From the NCBI GenBank assembly GCA_021815005.1, contig JAKAHL010000028.1:1-12283 (forward strand): DNA of 12,283 nucleotides. Reading direction: 5' to 3'. This stretch comes from Chloroflexota bacterium. Lineage in GTDB: Bacteria; Chloroflexota; Limnocylindria; Limnocylindrales; CSP1-4. The notes beneath the pieces were generated by a model. It saw nothing but the letters and a program-made list of their open reading frames with translations. It made no database searches and had not been told where the DNA came from. The position numbers and the translations under genes were made by a program. This document shows, piece by piece, positions 12,195 through 12,283 of the stretch. The number at the start of each line of letters is the position of its first letter. Position 1 is the stretch's first letter.

Positions 12195-12283
12195 CACCGG
12201 AGCGTCTCCCCGCCGCCCGCGGCCCCGCCCGTCCCCCCGCTCCCGGCGGGCCCGTCGCTGGTGACGGCCAGCCCGCCCGTCGC
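12194..12283 (-). CDS. C-terminal end of an upstream gene, probably exonuclease VII large subunit
   Basis: Thirty codons at the window edge are open in one frame and end in TGA at 12194-12196, which overlaps the next ATG. The visible 29 residues are a Gly/Ala/Ser/Thr-rich tail ending GGGETLR, with no recognisable domain. xseA is expected here because xseA-xseB are adjacent in most bacteria and the downstream genes are coupled to this one, but the tail itself is not diagnostic. The rest lies outside the window. Confidence 0.45.
   Translation of the reverse strand, partial: ATGGLAVTSDGPAGSGGTGGAAGGGETLR

Overview
The window is a very GC-rich bacterial chromosome segment, roughly 70 to 75% G+C by eye. 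It is packed with housekeeping genes that all read on the minus strand, so transcription runs from right to left. GTG starts are common, and most neighbours overlap by 1-20 nt or are separated by 2-50 nt. Only three gaps reach about 85-150 nt: 9425-9510, 11638-11787 and 4115-4254. No stretch above 300 nt lacks a gene. I see no rRNA, tRNA, CRISPR array, transposon, phage gene or attachment site.

In transcription order the right-hand block holds: the last codons of a gene that is probably xseA, a 48-residue single-span membrane protein, xseB (exonuclease VII small subunit), dxs (isoprenoid precursor synthesis), tlyA (rRNA 2'-O-methyltransferase), nadK (NAD kinase), recN (DNA repair ATPase), xerD-like tyrosine recombinase, and a membrane PH-SHOCT protein. 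Two stem-loops follow the PH-SHOCT gene and may mark the end of this unit.

The left-hand block starts after a possible -10 element. It holds an M50 site-2-type membrane protease, a small HD-domain protein, scpA, scpB (the kleisin and winged-helix partners of SMC), rluB (rRNA pseudouridine synthase) and cmk (cytidylate kinase, cut by the window edge). Together the window covers chromosome maintenance (XseB, RecN, XerD, ScpA/B), ribosomal RNA modification (TlyA, RluB), cofactor and nucleotide supply (NadK, Cmk) and isoprenoid supply (Dxs).

From memory of other genomes, the order combines the Bacillus-type xseB-dxs-tlyA...recN cluster with the Mycobacterium-type tlyA-nadK-recN...xerD...scpA-scpB-rluB-cmk cluster. 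ispA and argR, which Firmicutes place here, are missing. With the GC content and gene set this suggests a high-GC Terrabacteria lineage. I favour Chloroflexota (for example the Limnocylindria-like soil and freshwater groups) over Actinobacteria, but the window alone cannot settle it.

I looked for an undescribed system and do not see a convincing one. The most useful second looks are the coupled micro-membrane protein between xseA and xseB, the roughly 75-residue low-complexity linker and GDA motif in DXS, the HD protein coupled to scpA, the exact 18-bp tandem repeat in the PH-SHOCT gene, and possible leaderless starts of cmk and tlyA.
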